Positions 60,201-64,000 of a stretch of DNA of 64,000 nucleotides are shown piece after piece. Position 1 is the stretch's first letter. Each line of letters starts with the position of its first letter. The translations under genes were made by a program, and so were the position numbers. Origin of the DNA: Callipepla californica brunnescens (Eukaryota > Chordata > Aves > Galliformes > Odontophoridae); NCBI GenBank assembly GCA_023055505.1, contig JALIRH010000004.1:21137368-21201367 (forward strand). The letters are read 5' to 3'. A model generated the notes under the pieces. The model was given only the letters and a program-made list of their open reading frames with translations. It did no database searches and was not told the DNA's origin.

Positions 60201-63200
60201 CCTGACAAAATAATTAGGTAAAATGTATGGATTTATGTTTAAGATTTAAATGTCCCTTTAGTAACCTTCTAATTTATAAATAGGAAGAAAATAAATCAAA
60301 CACTGACAAAATCTAGTTTGAAATGATTCAAATGTTCATTATCCATCTAAGAAACAAACATATCAGTGCATTCAACATACATCTCTTTTCAGTAGTCTTC
60401 CTATTACCTCAAATCCACAGCATACTTTCTTCTTCTCCAAAATCAAGAGCCAAATCTGATCAATAAATCCATGAAATATTTGATGGAGCTAGGCATAATC
60501 CCCAGCAGAAGCAAAAATAACCAAGCCCTAGAAATACAATTACCATATGGAAGTGTGCACACAGCATTAATAAATCAAGAATACCTTGGGGATTTCTAGT
60601 GAAGCTGTGATGGAAACTTTAGTCAGTGACTCTGATGATCTGCACAATAACCAGTATTCCTGCCATGCTCTTTCTCAAGAATGCATGTAGAAATTTATCA
60701 GAGCTTTTTGCTACAGACTGCAGAGCTATTCTGACTCATTTATCAAGCCAAAAATCAAAATAGAAACACGACAACCATGTATTCGATGCAAGATGGAGCA
60801 ATTAATTCCAAATGTAACCTCCTCCTCTATTACTTCCAAATTGTTTTTTTCCTTTTTTATCCTACTAAATACAGCAGCAGAACACACTAGAAATGAAAAC
60901 ACACTGGTTTTCCATAACATCATAAAAATCCTCTAAAGAATTTCAAGAATAAGGTACCGTCCTCATGCTGTGAAACCAGGTAGTTTGATATACTGCAGTA
61001 AATGCTCATCTTTGCATAGTCACTCATTATTTGACTAATCTGACAAGATTAAAAAACAACCTATAACTTGCTTCAACAAACAAATTACCTTACTGTACTG
61101 TGTTATTACAACTTACTAAAAATCATACTGAAATCATATTACAACAGTGGGGGCTTTGCTACAATGTATAACACCATCTTTATTCTTAGGTTCACTTTTA
61201 GTGCTTCTGTACCATGATTTCATCACTGCATATTCACAATATGCAGTAGGAGAAAAGAAAGCTGTTAAAGCTGTAGAACTAGTTCATATACTCACAGCTA
61301 TGAGGATGAAGACTATAGTAAGAAGGAAAAACCAATGAAACAGAAGAATGACATCATGAAAATATTTTTTCCTCTACCTTTTGAAGGAGTGTATTATCTG
61401 TCATGGCTTAGTAATTGAGAAAGAATTTGCTACACATATTTAAGAGATTCAAGTAGAGGTCCTATACACCATTAAAACTGCAGAAAACTTGCACACAAAA
61501 TGTAAGTAGACAGACATTGGGGCTGCCATCCAGTTAATACCTATCTGAATTAAAAACACACTAACAGCTTTATCAACCACATTTGTACCCAACATCCATA
61601 GCTCTGACAGCCAGACAGAAAAAAAGATTCCATCTGTATTTCCATTCTTCACTGAACTGAATTGTTTCTACGAGTTCCCCCAAGCTAAGAACTTAGAACT
61701 TCATAATTTGCAGGGTCCTAAAGGTGACTCTGCAAACCAACTATTTAACACACAATTACTATGCAGTAACAACTGCTTGCTTGGCATTTACAGAAGTTGA
61801 GCCAGTTATGATTTGTTTGAGAGCAGGAAAGAGCTCGATCGTCATATAGTGATCACCAGTCTGATTTCTTGGCTCTGTACCTGTGAAGAATCTTATTACT
61901 TATTACTGTATTGGTTTGAGTTGTTGTCTGGTACTACAAACTTTCTGAATATCCCCAGGTGCACCAAGCTCCTCTGAGAAGGCAGGAAAAAAGAAACTGA
62001 TGAAGTTACCAGAGTGTCCTGTCAAATATAATTGGTTGTGATTTACCACCCAAAGAAACAGTAGCAGTTTAGGTAAACTACTGGTCGAGGAATAAGTAGA
62101 CAACAAGTAGCCTGTATTCTGCTTTACATCACGTCTTCCTCCCTTAAATTTAATTTCTTACACTGTTTTTTGGATTCTAACAATGATAGAGCAAAGATAA
62201 CTGAGAAGTTACAAAATGACATGTTTAAGAGAGCTACAGAATTCAATTTCCACACTAGTTGAAGGAATAAATTCCTAAAACACCACCGGCTTCACAAGAG
62301 TGAAGTAGATTGAAGAGAAAGATGGACAAAGAAATAACGCATGTTGATATGAAGAGGACTTGCAGGATGGAAGGAACCTAAACTGTCATCTACTTCCCAC
62401 AGACCCAATTCACATTACCAACAGCTGCCAAGGTCAACAGGCCCAATGTGTTTGTACAGTCCTCATATTCTCCTCTCCCCAGGTCAAATGTCCATACAGC
62501 CCTCTTCCAACACCAAACACTACAGCTTCTTCCAAGTCCGTAGCTGCAACTTGCTTGGCCAAGTCTATGTGGGTATTCAGGACAGGCCTAGCTTTTGCCC
62601 AGCTGTTTCTTGGAGAGCTTTTGGACTTGTCTCCCCAACCTCACCACCAGGTTTTACAAAAATTTGCTCAGACCTGATAATTTTGTCCCCCTATCAAAAC
62701 TAAGAAAAATGAAGGAGAAAAAAATAATGACGAGGACTGAAAGGTAGACAGCCTGGTCACAGAAGCAGGAACCACACACTAAATGCACATCTATTCAAAA
62801 CTCTCTCAGAGGTAAAGTGGAAGAGTAGGGAAAGGATTTACAAGGTACACATTCACGTCCACTGACGTAGAGCAACAACTTAGAAAGGAATACCTGTCAG
62901 AATTAGATGAACTAACAACACCAAAAGGAAGCTTGGGAAATGTGTTCATGACAGGGTAGCTTTTCACATGCCTTTAAACGTGAGGCCACCAGTTCCTAAT
63001 TGATGGAAGTGAAGGAGATCCCACCCAACACCTGCTACTGCAATTCGGTTTAATAGCAGTCCTTTACCAGCTTTGACAATTACTCCCACACTCCCCCCAT
63101 GAGAGACTAATGGTTTGCTAAAAATAAAGCAGATTAGCATCTTCAGTGAGCTGCCTGAGAGATGCACCATTTGACAGAAAGCGTTATTAACCAACATTGT

Positions 63201-64000
63201 GGCAAGCTGATGTCCAGGCTTTACTTCAGAGCATTTAATCTAGAGATTTAGATGGCTGCTTAAAATGGTGGCTTGCAGGATTATTTTTTATTCATTCTGC
63301 CAAAATGATCTACAACCTGTATCCTAGCAAGTAGTAATAACAACTATACTGTCACAGTGGGGAATAATTCAGCAGCAGGTACTGAAGTTTTGGGGGTTCA
63401 AAGGACAAGAAGAAAAAATTGTTATCAATTCTGGATTATTTCAGTGCTACCAGGACTCTGCTGCTCTACACTGGTAACAGCACAGACCATGAAAAGTTTC
63501 CTCAGAAGTAGATCAAGTCAAAGTCATGTGAAAACTAAGTTCTTTTTTAAAACACCTATTCTATGAAATGGAAATGTGCATTTGTGAATTCACTATTATC
63601 CTGCCTTTCTCACATCTCTGTGTACATCTTCAGAGAGTCGGTGGTAAGAAACACTAAAATAGCATAGAGGCCTACCTGCCACTAGAAGCTCCAGGGGATG
63701 CTCAGCTGCAGTGAAGCAGAAGCTCACTACACACTGATGCACACTGCAAACTCACCTTCAGTTCTCTTCAGAGACCTGTTCCCCACTACTGTGCCCAGAG
63801 ACAGTGCCTGCTCCTCACTGGGATGGCAGAGCACTCTGCAGCAGAGCCCATCCCACTCATCAGTAACTGAAGCTGGCACTCAGCTACAGGAGTCAGCTGG
63901 CATCAGAAATAGGGTTCAGAGGACTTCAAGCCTCTGCCAGCTCAGGCTCAGTTATGCTGCTTGTTCACCTCCCACAGCTGATGTGTAGGCTAAATGCAAG

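Larger units (their letters stand above)
41451..64000 (-). other. Intron in the 5' UTR region of SIPA1L1, upstream of the coding exons (partial)
   Basis: 22.5 kb without any recognisable coding exon on either strand. It carries the solo LTR (44993-45558), CR1 fragments (54334-54776 and 55238-55617, possibly 49236-49330) and several simple repeats. A noncoding exon or alternative promoter could be hidden here, since such exons have no protein signature. No obvious CpG-rich island was seen apart from the GC-rich 3' part of the LTR. Confidence 0.7.

Noticed and set aside
62360..62703. 105- and 85-codon overlapping plus-strand frames
   Set aside because: No protein similarity recognised. The sequence has a vaguely repeat-like start (GATGGAAGGAACCTAAAC), but no family could be assigned.
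63698..63988. 96-codon plus-strand frame at the right edge
   Set aside because: No domain or family similarity and no splice support. Composition is GC-richer but not distinctly coding.
1..64000. CRISPR arrays, operons, bacterial mobile elements, tRNA or rRNA genes
   Set aside because: None seen. Exon-intron structure, CR1 and LTR content identify vertebrate nuclear DNA.

Overview
The window is vertebrate nuclear DNA, most likely from a bird and probably a galliform such as chicken. The evidence is the CR1-type LINE 3' ends, an avian-style solo LTR, the absence of recognisable mammalian SINEs, and short protein-coding exons scattered through AT-rich introns. There is no bacterial or viral gene organisation. 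The species call is inference; no search was run.

One gene explains all the coding sequence: SIPA1L1 (signal-induced proliferation-associated 1 like 1, also called SPAR or E6TP1), a Rap GTPase-activating protein of the postsynaptic density. It lies on the minus strand. Ten coding exons run from the initiator ATG at 41127 down to 3436. All junctions are GT-AG, and the reading frame stays open through every join (1,178 complete codons plus 2 nt). The last exon (3436-3585) is 150 nt and was recognised only by matching its translation to the known family sequence. The rest of the protein, roughly the last third by comparison with about 1,800 residues in mammals, lies beyond the left edge.

Layout from high to low coordinates: 41451-64000 is an intron in the 5' UTR region, carrying a 566-bp solo LTR (44993-45558) and CR1 fragments (54.33-54.78 kb, 55.24-55.62 kb, possibly 49.2 kb). 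39630-41450 is the first coding exon with 323 nt of 5' UTR that is rich in upstream ORFs. 35341-34402 holds two small exons leading into the catalytic region. 29301-16854 holds the bulk of the Rap-GAP domain and the segment after it. 15727-15453 is the PDZ exon. 12332-12054 and 3585-3436 encode the start of the serine-rich region after the PDZ. 1-3435 is intron.

The remaining sequence is intronic. It contains microsatellites, homopolymer tracts, a 143-nt homopurine run and a perfect 26-bp palindrome made of two back-to-back RUNX-like motifs. I found no second gene, tRNA, rRNA, CRISPR array or novel multi-gene system. The most notable observations are the seven-uORF leader, the solo LTR with intact target duplication, and the RUNX-like palindrome.
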